Shown here piece after piece: positions 37,473 to 46,644 of a stretch of 64,000 bases of DNA (within the stretch, counting starts at the first letter, position 1; each line of letters starts with the position of its first letter). This stretch comes from Streptomyces sp. Root431 (GTDB taxonomy: Bacteria; Actinomycetota; Actinomycetes; Streptomycetales; Streptomycetaceae), in the NCBI RefSeq assembly GCF_001426585.1, contig NZ_LMEI01000008.1:350262-414261 (forward strand), written 5' to 3'. The notes under the pieces were generated by a model. That model was not told where the DNA came from and did no database searches. It saw only the letters and a list, made by a program, of their open reading frames with translations. A program made the position numbers and the translations under genes.

Positions 37473-37542
37473 GGCAACAACCTCGCGCGGGGCTCACCCG
37501 TTAGGACGTGTGGAGACACGTCCACACAGGGAGCCCCCCGAG

Positions 37543-38664
37543 ATGATCGACACGCCGAGCCTGGTGGACCAGTACTGCCACGGAGTGCTCCGTACGGAAC
37601 TCGGCCTCGGCACCTTCGAGGCCCGGCTCGGCGCGCACCTCGGCGACCGGCGCGGCGGTCCACCAGGGCTGCCCGCCGCCGGGACGACCTTCTTCGACAC
37701 GCAGACCGGTTTCGCGGTACGGCGCTGGTGCCCGCCGCTCCTCGGCCTCGAACCGCACTGCCCGCCGGCCCGCTACCTCGCCCGCCGTCGCGAGCTCGGC
37801 GTCGTGGAGGCGGGCCGCAGGCTCCTCAGGGCCTCCGGGATCTCCACCTACCTGGTGGACACCGGGCTGCCCGGCGACCTGACCCGGCCCGCCGAGATCG
37901 CCGACGCGGGCGGCGCGGAGGCCCACGAGATCGTCCGCCTCGAACCCCTCGCCGAACAGGTCGCCGACACCTCGGGGACCGTTGAGGCGTTCCTCGCCAA
38001 CCTCGCCGAGGCCGTCCACGGCGCCGCCGCGAACGCCGTCGCCTTCACCTCCGTGGAGGGCGTACGCCGAGGGCTCGCGACCGCGCCCGAGCCGCCGGGA
38101 CCGGGGGAAGTACGCGGGGCGGCGGGACGCTGGCTGGCCGGACGCCCCGCGGGCGGGCGGCTCACCGACCCCGTCCTGCTGCGGCATCTCCTCTGGATCG
38201 CCGTCACCGCGGGGCGGCCGCTCCAACTGCACACGGGGGACCGGGACCCGGCCGTCCTCGGCGGCTTCGCCGCCGCCACGACGGGACTCGGCACGGACCT
38301 CGTCCTGCTGCACGCCTACCCGCACCACCGCGCCGCGGCGCACCTGACCGTCGTCCATCCGCACGTGTACGCCGACCTCGGCCCGGCCCTCGCCCACACC
38401 GGGGCCCGGGCGGCGGCCGTCCTCGCCGAGGTCCTGGAATCGGCGCCCTTCGGGAAGCTGCTGTTCTCCAGCGGCGCCCACGGACTGCCCGAGCTCCACG
38501 TCGTCGCCGCCAGCGTCTTCCGCTCGGCGCTCACGCGGGTGCTGGGGGAGTGGGTGATGGACGGCGCCTGGGCACCCGCGGACGCCCAGCGCGTCGCCAC
38601 GATGATCGCGGCGGGGAACGCCCGCCGCGTCTACCGCCTCGGACCCGCTGTCAGTCCCCGTTGA
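37543..38664 (+). CDS. Amidohydrolase-like (TIM-barrel metal-dependent hydrolase)
   Basis: ATG 37543, with AGGGAG about ten bases upstream, gives 373 residues. Features of the amidohydrolase-2 family include the metal or substrate histidines in LQLHTGDRDPA and LLHAYPHHRAA, and the VYADLGPALAHTGARAA segment with a late SSGAHGLPELHVVAA where others have SDA. The first metal-site HxH motif expected at the N-terminus (YCHGVL) is only partial, so catalysis is not certain. Substrate unknown. It is convergent with ctaA. Confidence 0.72.
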   Translation: MIDTPSLVDQYCHGVLRTELGLGTFEARLGAHLGDRRGGPPGLPAAGTTFFDTQTGFAVRRWCPPLLGLEPHCPPARYLARRRELGVVEAGRRLLRASGISTYLVDTGLPGDLTRPAEIADAGGAEAHEIVRLEPLAEQVADTSGTVEAFLANLAEAVHGAAANAVAFTSVEGVRRGLATAPEPPGPGEVRGAAGRWLAGRPAGGRLTDPVLLRHLLWIAVTAGRPLQLHTGDRDPAVLGGFAAATTGLGTDLVLLHAYPHHRAAAHLTVVHPHVYADLGPALAHTGARAAAVLAEVLESAPFGKLLFSSGAHGLPELHVVAASVFRSALTRVLGEWVMDGAWAPADAQRVATMIAAGNARRVYRLGPAVSPR

Positions 38665-38820
38665 CAGCGTGCGCGCCAGGTGGAAACGATCATGGGGGAG
38701 GAGGCGGCCATGGGAGAGACGACCGTGGGGCGAGGGCGGCCAGGGCGACGGTCCCACGGGCCGACGGTCCGCTCCGGCTACCTGCCCGGGGCGCTGCTCC
38801 GCGCGCCGGCGTCGGCATAG

Positions 38821-38861
38821 CCGGACCGCCCGGACCCCCGCCGGTGGGGCGGGCGGTCCGG
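38821..38861. terminator. Hairpin between convergent amidohydrolase and ctaA
   Basis: A perfect 12-bp stem: CCGGACCGCCCG (38821-38832) and CGGGCGGTCCGG (38850-38861), loop 17 nt. The 213-bp interval holds no gene. Confidence 0.75.
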
Positions 38862-38877
38862 GCGGTCCGGGGTGTTC

Positions 38878-39846
38878 TCAGGCGCTCGCGAGCGCGGAGT
38901 CGGTCTGGGCCGGGATGTCCGCCGTCGGGACCGGGCGCTCGCGCAGGCTCAGGGCGAGCCGCAGCACCGCGATCCACATCAGCGACGAGCCGAGCATGTG
39001 CACCGCGACCAGGATCTCGGGGACCCCGCTGAAGTACTGCACGTAGCCGATCCCGCCCTGCGCGAGCAGCACGATCAGCAGGTCGCGGGCGCGGGCCCGG
39101 GTGTCGTCCGGGGCATCCACCACGCGCAGCACCAGCCACATGGCGAGCGCGAGAGCGCAGACGACCCAGGCGGCGATGGCGTGGAGGTGCGCGGCGTTCG
39201 TCCAGTCCCACGGCATGCGCGGGACGTCGCTGCTGTCACCGGCGTGCTTGCCGGCGCCGGTCACGGTCGTGCCGAGCGCGATCAGCAGACCCGAGGCGAT
39301 CGTGATCGCCCACGACAGCTTGCGGACCGGGCCCGGCACGCGCGGCTTCGGCGGGGTATCGCCCTCGCCGGTCCGGTGCCAGGTGATGACGGCGACGGTG
39401 AGCAGGGCGTTCGCGGCGAGGAAGTGGCCGGCGACCGTCCACGGGTTGAGGCCCATCCACACCGTGATGCCGCCGATGACGGCGTTGCTCATCACGATCC
39501 AGAACTGCGCCCAGCCCCAGCGGGTGAGGTTGCGGCGCCACGGCTTGGTGGACCGGGTGGCGATGATCGCCCAGCCGACGGCCGCCGACAGGACGTACGT
39601 CAGCATCCGGTTGCCGAACTCGATCAGACCGCGGTAGCCCTGCTCGGGCGTGACGATGAGGCTGTCTTCCGTGCACTTCGGCCAGGTGTCGCAGCCGAGA
39701 CCGGAACCGGTCAGCCGGACCGCGCCACCGGTGACGATGATGAGGACGCTCATCACGACGGCGGAGAGCGCGGCGCGCCGGAGCGTCCGGGGGGACGGGG
39801 TCCAGCGCTGGGCGATGTAGGCGAGGGGGGTCAGCACGGGCCCCAT
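38878..39846 (-). CDS. ctaA: Heme A synthase (COX15/CtaA)
   Basis: The start is uncertain: ATG 39846 (MGPVLTPLAYIAQRW, 322 residues) or GTG 39867 (329 residues); neither has a good Shine-Dalgarno sequence. The protein has eight predicted transmembrane helices in two similar halves, with RLTGSGLGCDTWPKC carrying a cysteine pair (C52, C58 from ATG), the essential Glu in GLIEFGNRM and conserved His in VAGHFLAANALL and AAHLHAIAAW. It oxidises heme O to heme A for cytochrome aa3. It may be co-transcribed with the ABC-2 exporter upstream (75-bp gap). Confidence 0.94.
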   Translation of the reverse strand: MGPVLTPLAYIAQRWTPSPRTLRRAALSAVVMSVLIIVTGGAVRLTGSGLGCDTWPKCTEDSLIVTPEQGYRGLIEFGNRMLTYVLSAAVGWAIIATRSTKPWRRNLTRWGWAQFWIVMSNAVIGGITVWMGLNPWTVAGHFLAANALLTVAVITWHRTGEGDTPPKPRVPGPVRKLSWAITIASGLLIALGTTVTGAGKHAGDSSDVPRMPWDWTNAAHLHAIAAWVVCALALAMWLVLRVVDAPDDTRARARDLLIVLLAQGGIGYVQYFSGVPEILVAVHMLGSSLMWIAVLRLALSLRERPVPTADIPAQTDSALASA

Positions 39847-39921
39847 CGTAGGACGGGGCTTGTGCACGCTTTCACGAGGGGGGTGGCTTGTCGGGAAACG
39901 TCACCCTCTGAACCTCTTCGG

Positions 39922-40689
39922 TCACTCCCAGCGGAAGAACTTCGCCGCCGCTCCGAGGCCGAGGACCGCCCAGACGGCCAGGATCAGGGCGTTGCCCCAG
40001 GGCATCGACGCGCCGTTCTGGAGGACGTCCCGCAGGCCGTCGGAGAGGGCGGAGATGGGGAGCAGTTCCAGGAGCGAGCGGGCCGGCTCGGGGAACTTGT
40101 CGAGGGGGACGATGACCCCGCCGCCCACCAGGAGGAGCAGGAAGACCAGGTTGGCGGCGGCCAGGGTGGCCTCCGCCTTCAGCGTGCCCGCCATGAGCAG
40201 GCCGAGGCCGGAGAAGGCGGCCGTGCCGAGGATCAGGAGCAGGAGGACCGAGGCGGGGTTGCCCTCCGGGGACCAGCCGAGGGCCAGGGCGATCGCTGTC
40301 AGGAGCGCCACCTGGAGGACCTCGGTGACCAGGACGGCGAGCGTCTTGGCGGTCATGAGGGCCCAGCGGGGGAGCGGGGACGCTCCGAGGCGCTTGAGGA
40401 CCCCGTACCGGCGCTCGAAACCGGTCGCGATGGCCTGGCCCGTGAAGGCGGTCGAGAGGACCGCGAGGGCCAGGACGCCGGGGGCGAGGAAGTCGACGGC
40501 CTTGTCGGCGCCCGTGTCGACGATGTCGACCGTGGAGAAGAGGACGAGCAGCAGCGAGGGGATGATCACCGTGAGGAGGAGCTGCTCGCCGTTGCGGAGC
40601 AGCATCCGGGTCTCCAGGGCCGTCTGGGCCGCGATCATCCGGCCCACGGGCGCGGCGCCGGGCTTCGGGGAATAGGTGCCCGTGCTCAT
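39922..40689 (-). CDS. ABC-2 type transporter permease
   Basis: ATG 40689 overlaps the stop of the ATPase gene (ATGA) and gives 255 residues with six hydrophobic segments, typical of ABC-2 permeases of drug/lipid exporters. Recognisable parts include ALETRMLLRNGEQLLLTVIIPSLLLVLF and a long FTGQAIATGFERRYGVLKRLGASPLPRW coupling region. With the ATPase it forms an exporter. Such a pair next to ctaA and ctaB is conserved in actinobacteria, as far as I recall. The substrate is unknown. Confidence 0.88.
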   Translation of the reverse strand: MSTGTYSPKPGAAPVGRMIAAQTALETRMLLRNGEQLLLTVIIPSLLLVLFSTVDIVDTGADKAVDFLAPGVLALAVLSTAFTGQAIATGFERRYGVLKRLGASPLPRWALMTAKTLAVLVTEVLQVALLTAIALALGWSPEGNPASVLLLLILGTAAFSGLGLLMAGTLKAEATLAAANLVFLLLLVGGGVIVPLDKFPEPARSLLELLPISALSDGLRDVLQNGASMPWGNALILAVWAVLGLGAAAKFFRWE

Positions 40690-41621
40690 GACCTCAGCTC
40701 CTTGCCGGTCAGCTCCATGAAGACGTCTTCGAGGGTGTGGCGTTCGACGGAGATGCCCTCGGGCATGACGCCGTGCTGGGCGCACCAGGTGGTGACGGTG
40801 GCGAGCAGCTGCGGGTCGACGGTGCCGGTGATCCGGTACGTGCCCGGGAGGGGCTCCGCCGCGGCCGTGCCGTCCGGCAGTGCCTTGAGCAGGGAGCCGA
40901 GGTCGAGGCCGGCGCGTCCGGTGAAGCGCAGGGTGTTCTCGGCGCCGCCGCGGCAGAGCTGCTCGGGGCTGCCCTGGGCGGCGACGCGGCCGGCGTCGAC
41001 GATCGCGACGTCGTCGGCGAGCTCCTCGGCCTCCTGCATGAAGTGGGTGGTGAGGACGACGGTCACGCCGTCGGCGCGCAGCTCGCGCACGAGGTCCCAG
41101 GTGGCGCGGCGGGCCTGCGGGTCGAGTCCGGCGGTCGGCTCGTCGAGGAAGACGAGCTCGGGGCGGCCGACAACGGCCATGGCGAGCGCGAGGCGCTGCT
41201 GCTGGCCGCCGGAGAGCCGGCGGTAGGTGGTGCGGCCGCAGGAGCCGAGGCCGAGGCGCTCGATGAGGGCGTCCACGTCGAGGGGGTGGGCGTGCAGCTT
41301 CGCCATGTGGCGGAGCATCTCGTCGGCGCGGGCTCCGGAGTAGACGCCGCCGGACTGGAGCATCACGCCGATCCGGGGGCGCAGGGCGGCCGCGTCGGCG
41401 AGCGGGTCGAGGCCGAGGACGCGGACGGTGCCGCCGTCGGGTCTGCGGTAGCCCTCGCAGGTCTCGATGGTGGTGGTCTTGCCGGCCCCGTTGGGGCCGA
41501 GGACGGCGGTGACGGTGTGCGCCCGCACGTCGAGGTCGAGGCCGTCGACGGCGGTCTTGCTTCCGTACCGCTTGACCAGGCCGCGTACGCGGACCGCGCT
41601 GTCGACGGACTCATTTCCCAT
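40686..41621 (-). CDS. ABC transporter ATP-binding protein
   Basis: ATG 41621 (MGNESVDSAVRV) gives 311 residues. Walker A GPNGAGKTT is at 42-50, the signature LSGGQQQR at 135-142, Walker B LVFLDE at 155-160 and the H-loop in TTHFM. The C-terminal extension of about 90 residues resembles DrrA-type drug exporter ATPases. It is the first gene of the minus-strand exporter operon, translationally coupled to the permease. Confidence 0.93.
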   Translation of the reverse strand: MGNESVDSAVRVRGLVKRYGSKTAVDGLDLDVRAHTVTAVLGPNGAGKTTTIETCEGYRRPDGGTVRVLGLDPLADAAALRPRIGVMLQSGGVYSGARADEMLRHMAKLHAHPLDVDALIERLGLGSCGRTTYRRLSGGQQQRLALAMAVVGRPELVFLDEPTAGLDPQARRATWDLVRELRADGVTVVLTTHFMQEAEELADDVAIVDAGRVAAQGSPEQLCRGGAENTLRFTGRAGLDLGSLLKALPDGTAAAEPLPGTYRITGTVDPQLLATVTTWCAQHGVMPEGISVERHTLEDVFMELTGKELRS

Positions 41622-41732
41622 GGGCGGAAGTCTAGAGAGGGGTCGAAGGTCCTCCCGGCGCGGGGCCCGGGTCCCTTGAATCGGGACTTTTACGTGCGGT
41701 TCACCCGTGTGGGCGGGCATGGCGTCGGCGGT

Positions 41733-42059
41733 GTGATCAGCGTGGCGGAGAACCTGCGGGAGACGGCCGGACAGGCCGAGCACAAGGCGCACGACCTGGC
41801 CAGGCCCGGCCGCTACGCGGTCTCGGCGATGCCGGCCGGGGCGTACATCGGGATCGGCGAGGTGCTGCTGCTGGTGGCGGTCTCGAACATGGCTCTTTTC
41901 TCGCTGGCGATCCTCGACGGGGCGGCCGGTTTCGGTGATCTGGGGCGCAGTCTCCTCTTCACCGTGCCGGGCAACATCGTGGGCGGCGGAGCCCTTGTGG
42001 CCTGCACGTACTGGTTCACGGGGCGGCCGGACCGGGCCTCGGATTCGTCCTACGAATGA
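41733..42059 (+). pseudogene. Formate/nitrite transporter (FNT) remnant with an internal deletion
   Basis: GTG 41733 gives only 108 residues, against about 260-290 in FNT channels. The N-terminal half (HKAHDLARPGRYAVSAMPAGAYIG) looks like the start and TM1 of an FNT protein; at about residue 49-51 the sequence jumps to SNMALFSLAILDGAAGFGDL followed by GRSLLFTVPGNIVGGGALVA, the end of TM5 and TM6 with the conserved GNIVGG. The join is in frame, so the gene is still open but lacks TM2-TM5. The pore cannot form as usual. It could be a pseudogene or a small membrane protein. Confidence 0.7.
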
Positions 42060-42072
42060 TCATTTCCGCAGG

Positions 42073-42091
42073 TCAGGTAAGCCTTACCTGA
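42073..42091 (+). promoter_or_regulatory. Iron box (DtxR/DmdR-type operator)
   Basis: TCAGGTAAGCCTTACCTGA, a perfect 9-1-9 palindrome, matches the actinobacterial DtxR/IdeR/DmdR iron-box consensus (TTAGGTTAGGCTAACCTAA type). It lies 71 bp before sufR and 14 bp after the FNT remnant, so iron-dependent repression of the suf operon is the natural reading. Confidence 0.8.
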
Positions 42092-42126
42092 GTGACGCAC
42101 GGCACCGCCGCCACTCCCGACGCCGC

Positions 42127-42166
42127 TTGTCAGTCCGAGATTAATTACGCAACAATGGCGTTGTGA
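42127..42166 (+). promoter_or_regulatory. sufR promoter with possible leaderless start and SufR operator
   Basis: TTGTCA (42127-42132), an 18-bp spacer and AACAAT (42151-42156) put the transcription start at about the GTG of sufR (42163), and no Shine-Dalgarno is visible. ACAA-N5-TTGT (42152-42155, 42161-42164) overlaps the -10 and could be the SufR site. Confidence 0.5.
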
Positions 42167-42888
42167 AAAACGTTGGCGCGGCTCCCGTGGAGGAACTCGC
42201 GACCCGTGAGCGTTCCACGCGCAACCGGGTCGCGCGGTCGATCCTGGATCACGGCCCCTCGACCGTCGCGGATCTGGCCGAGCGGCTGCGCCTCACCCAG
42301 GCCGCAGTCCGCCGCCACCTCGACTCGCTGGTCGCGGACAACGTCGTCGAGGCCCGCGAGAAGCGCGTCTACGGCGCCCGTGCCCGCGGCCGCCCCGCGA
42401 AGGTCTTCGCGCTCACCGACTGCGGCAGGGACGCGTTCGACCAGTCGTACGACTCCCTGGCCGTCGAGGCGCTCCGCTGGATCGAGCGCAACGCGGGAGG
42501 AGAGGCGGCCGTCGCCGCCTTCGCCCGCGACCGCATCGAGGCCCAGGGCGACACGTACAGGGAAGCCGTCGAGACGGCCGACCCCGCCCGCCGGACCGAG
42601 GCGCTTGCCAAGGCCCTGACAGCGGACGGGTACGCTGCCACTGCGCGGAACGCGCCGGTCGGCGAGCAGCTCTGCCAGCACCACTGCCCGGTCGCCCACG
42701 TCGCCGAGCAGTATCCGCAGCTGTGCGAGGCGGAGACGGAGTTCTTCTCCCGCCTCCTGGGAACGCACGTCCAGCGTCTGGCCACCATCGCGCATGGTGA
42801 CGGCGTCTGCACGACGTTCATCCCGCACAGCGCCCCACAGACCAGTTCATCAGCATCCGTCAGCACGGCCGGGAGGAACCCCGCATGA
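42163..42888 (+). CDS. sufR: SufR-type Fe-S cluster-responsive repressor
   Basis: GTG 42163 gives 241 residues. An N-terminal ArsR/DeoR-like winged helix ([34 protein letters not shown]) is followed by a C-terminal region with cysteines C171, C175 and C188; C175-X12-C188 fits the SufR cluster-binding spacing, and C87 may add. SufR binds a [4Fe-4S] cluster and represses the suf operon when clusters are sufficient. It starts the operon and its stop overlaps sufB (ATGA). An iron box and candidate autoregulatory site lie upstream. Confidence 0.93.
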   Translation: MKNVGAAPVEELATRERSTRNRVARSILDHGPSTVADLAERLRLTQAAVRRHLDSLVADNVVEAREKRVYGARARGRPAKVFALTDCGRDAFDQSYDSLAVEALRWIERNAGGEAAVAAFARDRIEAQGDTYREAVETADPARRTEALAKALTADGYAATARNAPVGEQLCQHHCPVAHVAEQYPQLCEAETEFFSRLLGTHVQRLATIAHGDGVCTTFIPHSAPQTSSSASVSTAGRNPA

Positions 42889-44300
42889 CCACCGAGATCA
42901 GCCACCCCGAGCTTGAGGGCCTGGGTCGGTACGAGTACGGCTGGGCCGACTCCGACGCGGCCGGTGCCACCGCCAAGCGCGGTCTGAACGAGGACGTCGT
43001 CCGCGACATCTCCTCGAAGAAGAACGAGCCCGAGTGGATGCTGAAGCTGCGTCTCAAGGGTCTGCGGCTCTTCGGCAAGAAGCCCATGCCGACCTGGGGC
43101 TCCGACCTCTCCGGCATCGACTTCGACAACATCAAGTACTTCGTGCGGTCCACCGAGAAGCAGGCCGAGTCCTGGGAGGACCTGCCGGAGGACATCAAGA
43201 ACACGTACGACAAGCTCGGCATCCCGGAGGCGGAGAAGCAGCGCCTCGTCGCCGGTGTCGCCGCCCAGTACGAGTCCGAGGTCGTCTACCACCAGATCCG
43301 CGAGGACCTGGAGGAGCAGGGCGTCATCTTCGTCGACACCGACACCGCGCTGAAGGAGCACGAGGAACTCTTCAAGGAGTACTTCGGCACCGTCATCCCC
43401 GTCGGCGACAACAAGTTCGCCTCGCTGAACACGGCCGTGTGGTCCGGCGGCTCGTTCATCTACGTGCCCAAGGGCGTGCAGGTCGAGATCCCGCTCCAGG
43501 CCTACTTCCGTATCAACACGGAGAACATGGGCCAGTTCGAGCGGACGCTGATCATCGTCGACGAGGACGCCTACGTCCACTACGTCGAGGGCTGCACCGC
43601 CCCGATCTACTCCTCGGACTCGCTGCACAGCGCCGTGGTCGAGATCATCGTGAAGAAGGGCGGCCGCTGCCGCTACACGACCATCCAGAACTGGTCGAAC
43701 AACGTCTACAACCTGGTGACCAAGCGCGCCGTCGCCTACGAGGGCGCCACCATGGAGTGGGTCGACGGCAACATCGGCTCCAAGGTCACCATGAAGTACC
43801 CGGCCGTCTACCTCATGGGCGAGCACGCCAAGGGCGAGACCCTGTCCATCGCCTTCGCGGGCGAGGGCCAGCACCAGGACGCCGGCGCCAAGATGGTGCA
43901 CATGGCCCCGAACACCTCCTCGAACATCGTCTCCAAGTCGGTGGCACGAGGCGGCGGCCGCACCTCCTACCGCGGTCTCATCGAGATCGGCGAGGGCGCC
44001 CCGGGCTCCAAGTCCAACGTGCTCTGCGACGCGCTGCTCGTCGACACGATCTCCCGCTCGGACACGTACCCCTACGTGGACGTCCGCGAGGACGACGTCT
44101 CCATGGGCCACGAGGCCACCGTCTCCAAGGTCTCCGAGGACCAGCTCTTCTACCTGATGAGCCGCGGCCTCACCGAGTTCGAGGCCATGGCGATGATCGT
44201 CCGCGGCTTCGTGGAGCCCATCGCCAAGGAGCTCCCGATGGAGTACGCCCTGGAGCTCAACCGGCTGATCGAGCTGCAGATGGAGGGCTCGGTGGGCTAA
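42885..44300 (+). CDS. sufB: Fe-S cluster scaffold protein SufB
   Basis: ATG 42885 overlaps the sufR stop and gives 471 residues. The beta-helix core is recognised by [34 protein letters not shown] and [25 protein letters not shown] (with the conserved Cys in EGC). The C-terminal [27 protein letters not shown] is shared with SufD. SufB works with SufC and SufD as the scaffold complex that builds Fe-S clusters. There is no intein insertion, unlike some mycobacterial SufB proteins. Confidence 0.98.
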   Translation: MTTEISHPELEGLGRYEYGWADSDAAGATAKRGLNEDVVRDISSKKNEPEWMLKLRLKGLRLFGKKPMPTWGSDLSGIDFDNIKYFVRSTEKQAESWEDLPEDIKNTYDKLGIPEAEKQRLVAGVAAQYESEVVYHQIREDLEEQGVIFVDTDTALKEHEELFKEYFGTVIPVGDNKFASLNTAVWSGGSFIYVPKGVQVEIPLQAYFRINTENMGQFERTLIIVDEDAYVHYVEGCTAPIYSSDSLHSAVVEIIVKKGGRCRYTTIQNWSNNVYNLVTKRAVAYEGATMEWVDGNIGSKVTMKYPAVYLMGEHAKGETLSIAFAGEGQHQDAGAKMVHMAPNTSSNIVSKSVARGGGRTSYRGLIEIGEGAPGSKSNVLCDALLVDTISRSDTYPYVDVREDDVSMGHEATVSKVSEDQLFYLMSRGLTEFEAMAMIVRGFVEPIAKELPMEYALELNRLIELQMEGSVG

Positions 44301-44370
44301 GGCCCACCCCGCCCCACCCCCTCGCAGCGACTGATTTCTTTTAACGCAGGAAGAGAGCAACACGACAGCC

Positions 44371-45552
44371 ATGGCTGAGGCTCAGAACATCCCGGCGGGC
44401 TCCACCACCGCCGGCTCGATCGCGGTGGCCGCAGAGTCCACCGTCGCCACGCGCATGAGCGCGCCCCCGTCCTTCGACGTCGCGGACTTCCCCGTCCCGC
44501 ACGGCCGCGAGGAGGAGTGGCGCTTCACTCCGCTGGCGCGACTGCGCGGCCTCCACGACGGCACCGCCGTCGCGTCCGGCGAGGGCGTCAAGGTCGAGAT
44601 CGAGGCCCCCGAGGGCGTCACCGTGGAGACCGTCGGCCGTGACGACGAGCGTCTCGGCAAGGCCGGCAAGCCCGTCGACCGCGTCGCCGCCCAGGCCTAC
44701 TCGTCCTTCGAGAAGGCCTCGGTCGTCACCGTCGCCAAGGAGGCCGTCCTCACCGAGCCGATCCGCATCGCGGTGCACGGCCAGGGCGGGGTCGCCTTCG
44801 GCCACCAGGTGATCGAGCTCGGCGCCTTCGCCGAGGCCGTCGTGGTCATCGACCACACCGGGGACGCGGTGCTCGCCGCCAACGTCGACTACGTCCTCGG
44901 CGACGGCGCCAAGCTGACCGTCGTCTCCGTCCAGGACTGGGACGAGAAGGCCGTCCACGTCGCCCAGCACAACGCGCTGGTCGGCCGCGACGCCTCCTTC
45001 AAGTCGGTGATCGTCACCTTCGGCGGCGACGTCGTCCGCATCCACCCCCGTGTGTCGTACGCGGCCCCCGGCGGCGAGGCCGAGCTCTTCGGCCTGTACT
45101 TCACCGACGCCGGCCAGCACCAGGAGCACCGCCTCCTGGTCGACCACAACACCCCGCACTGCAAGTCCAACGTGGCCTACAAGGGCGCGCTGCAGGGCCA
45201 GGACGCGCACGCCGTCTGGATCGGTGACGTGCTCATCCAGGCCGCCGCCGAGGGCACCGACACGTACGAGCTCAACCGGAACCTGGTCCTCACGGACGGT
45301 GCCCGCGTCGACTCCGTGCCGAACCTGGAGATCGAGACCGGCGAGATCGCCGGCGCCGGTCACGCCTCGGCCACCGGCCGCTTCGACGACGAGCAGCTTT
45401 TCTACCTGATGTCCCGCGGTATTCCGCAGGGCGAGGCCCGCCGCCTCGTCGTCCGCGGCTTCTTCGCGGAGCTGGTCCAGCAGATCGGTCTGCCGGACGT
45501 CCAGGAGCGCCTCCTCGCCAAGATCGAGGCCGAGCTGGAGGCCTCCGTCTGA
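44371..45552 (+). CDS. sufD: Fe-S cluster assembly protein SufD
   Basis: ATG 44371 gives 393 residues, after a 70-bp gap from sufB that contains AGGAAGAGAG. The early HGREEEWRFTPLARLRGLHDG segment and the C-terminal [40 protein letters not shown] are characteristic; the beta-helix lies between. The conserved histidine region DHNTPHCKSNVAYKGAL is present. Its stop codon overlaps the start of the Rieske gene (TGATG). Confidence 0.97.
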   Translation: MAEAQNIPAGSTTAGSIAVAAESTVATRMSAPPSFDVADFPVPHGREEEWRFTPLARLRGLHDGTAVASGEGVKVEIEAPEGVTVETVGRDDERLGKAGKPVDRVAAQAYSSFEKASVVTVAKEAVLTEPIRIAVHGQGGVAFGHQVIELGAFAEAVVVIDHTGDAVLAANVDYVLGDGAKLTVVSVQDWDEKAVHVAQHNALVGRDASFKSVIVTFGGDVVRIHPRVSYAAPGGEAELFGLYFTDAGQHQEHRLLVDHNTPHCKSNVAYKGALQGQDAHAVWIGDVLIQAAAEGTDTYELNRNLVLTDGARVDSVPNLEIETGEIAGAGHASATGRFDDEQLFYLMSRGIPQGEARRLVVRGFFAELVQQIGLPDVQERLLAKIEAELEASV

Positions 45553-45869
45553 TGGCCTTCGTCCGAGTCTGCGCGCTGAGCGAGCTGGAGGCCGACACCC
45601 CGAAGCGGGTCGAGGTCGACGGCACGCCGGTGTCGGTCGTGCACACCGAGGGCGAGGTGTTCGCGATCAACGACATCTGCTCGCACGCGAACGTCTCCCT
45701 CTCGGAGGGCGAGGTCGAGGACTGTGCCATCGAGTGCTGGCTGCACGGCTCCAGCTTCGACCTCCGCTCGGGCAAGCCCTCCGGCCTTCCCGCGACGCGC
45801 CCCGTGCCCGTTTACCCCGTAAAGATCGAAGGGGACGATGTGCTCGTCTCCGTCACCCAGGAGTCCTGA
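45552..45869 (+). CDS. Rieske (2Fe-2S) ferredoxin of the suf operon
   Basis: This 105-residue protein starts at ATG 45552, one base before sufD ends. The Rieske motif is complete: C43-S-H45 and C62-W-L-H65. Rieske proteins of this kind are a constant member of actinobacterial suf operons between sufD and sufC; the family also includes the ferredoxin part of ring-hydroxylating dioxygenases. It probably supplies electrons for cluster assembly, but direct evidence is lacking. No signal peptide, so cytoplasmic. Confidence 0.93.
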   Translation: MAFVRVCALSELEADTPKRVEVDGTPVSVVHTEGEVFAINDICSHANVSLSEGEVEDCAIECWLHGSSFDLRSGKPSGLPATRPVPVYPVKIEGDDVLVSVTQES

Positions 45870-45876
45870 GTCACCC

Positions 45877-46644
45877 ATGGCAACGCTTGAAATCCGCAAC
45901 CTGCACGTCTCCGTCGAGGCCGAGAACGGCCCCCGCGAGATCCTCAAGGGTGTCGACCTGACCATCAAGCAGGGCGAGACCCACGCCGTCATGGGCCCCA
46001 ACGGCTCCGGCAAGTCGACCCTGGCGTACTCGCTCGCCGGCCACCCGAAGTACACGGTCACCGGCGGCACCGTCACCCTCGACGGCGAGGACGTCCTGGA
46101 GATGTCGGTCGACGAGCGCGCCCGCGCCGGCGTCTTCCTGGCCATGCAGTACCCGGTCGAGGTCCCCGGCGTCTCGGTCTCCAACTTCCTGCGCACCTCC
46201 GCCACCGCCATCCGCGGCGAGGCCCCCAAGCTGCGCACCTGGGTGAAGGAGGTCAAGTCCGCGATGGAGCAGCTCCAGATGGACCCGGCCTTCGCCGAGC
46301 GCAACGTCAACGAGGGCTTCTCCGGCGGTGAGAAGAAGCGCCACGAGATCCTCCAGCTGGAGCTCCTCAAGCCGAAGATCGCGATCCTCGACGAGACCGA
46401 CTCCGGCCTGGACGTCGACGCGCTGCGTCAGGTCTCCGAGGGCGTCAACCGCGTCCGCGAGACCGGTGAGGTCGGCACCCTGCTGATCACGCACTACACG
46501 CGCATCCTGCGCTACATCAAGCCCGACTTCGTTCACGTCTTCTCCGAGGGCCGCATCGTCGAGTCCGGCGGCGCCGAGCTCGCCGACAAGCTGGAGAACG
46601 AGGGCTACGAGGCCTACAGCACGAAGGGTGGCGCATCCGCGTGA
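45877..46644 (+). CDS. sufC: Fe-S assembly ATPase SufC
   Basis: ATG 45877 (MATLEIRNLHVSVEA) gives 255 residues; AGGAG lies 13 bp upstream within the previous gene. Walker A GPNGSGKST is at 40-48; the signature FSGGEKKRHEILQLELLKP and Walker B with the SufC-specific AILDETDSGLDVDAL follow. It energises the SufBCD scaffold. The stop overlaps the sufS start (GTGA). Confidence 0.98.
   Translation: MATLEIRNLHVSVEAENGPREILKGVDLTIKQGETHAVMGPNGSGKSTLAYSLAGHPKYTVTGGTVTLDGEDVLEMSVDERARAGVFLAMQYPVEVPGVSVSNFLRTSATAIRGEAPKLRTWVKEVKSAMEQLQMDPAFAERNVNEGFSGGEKKRHEILQLELLKPKIAILDETDSGLDVDALRQVSEGVNRVRETGEVGTLLITHYTRILRYIKPDFVHVFSEGRIVESGGAELADKLENEGYEAYSTKGGASA

Noticed and set aside
37152..38664. Amidohydrolase and small protein as a new two-gene system
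   Set aside because: No coupling (70 bp apart) and no motif linking them.
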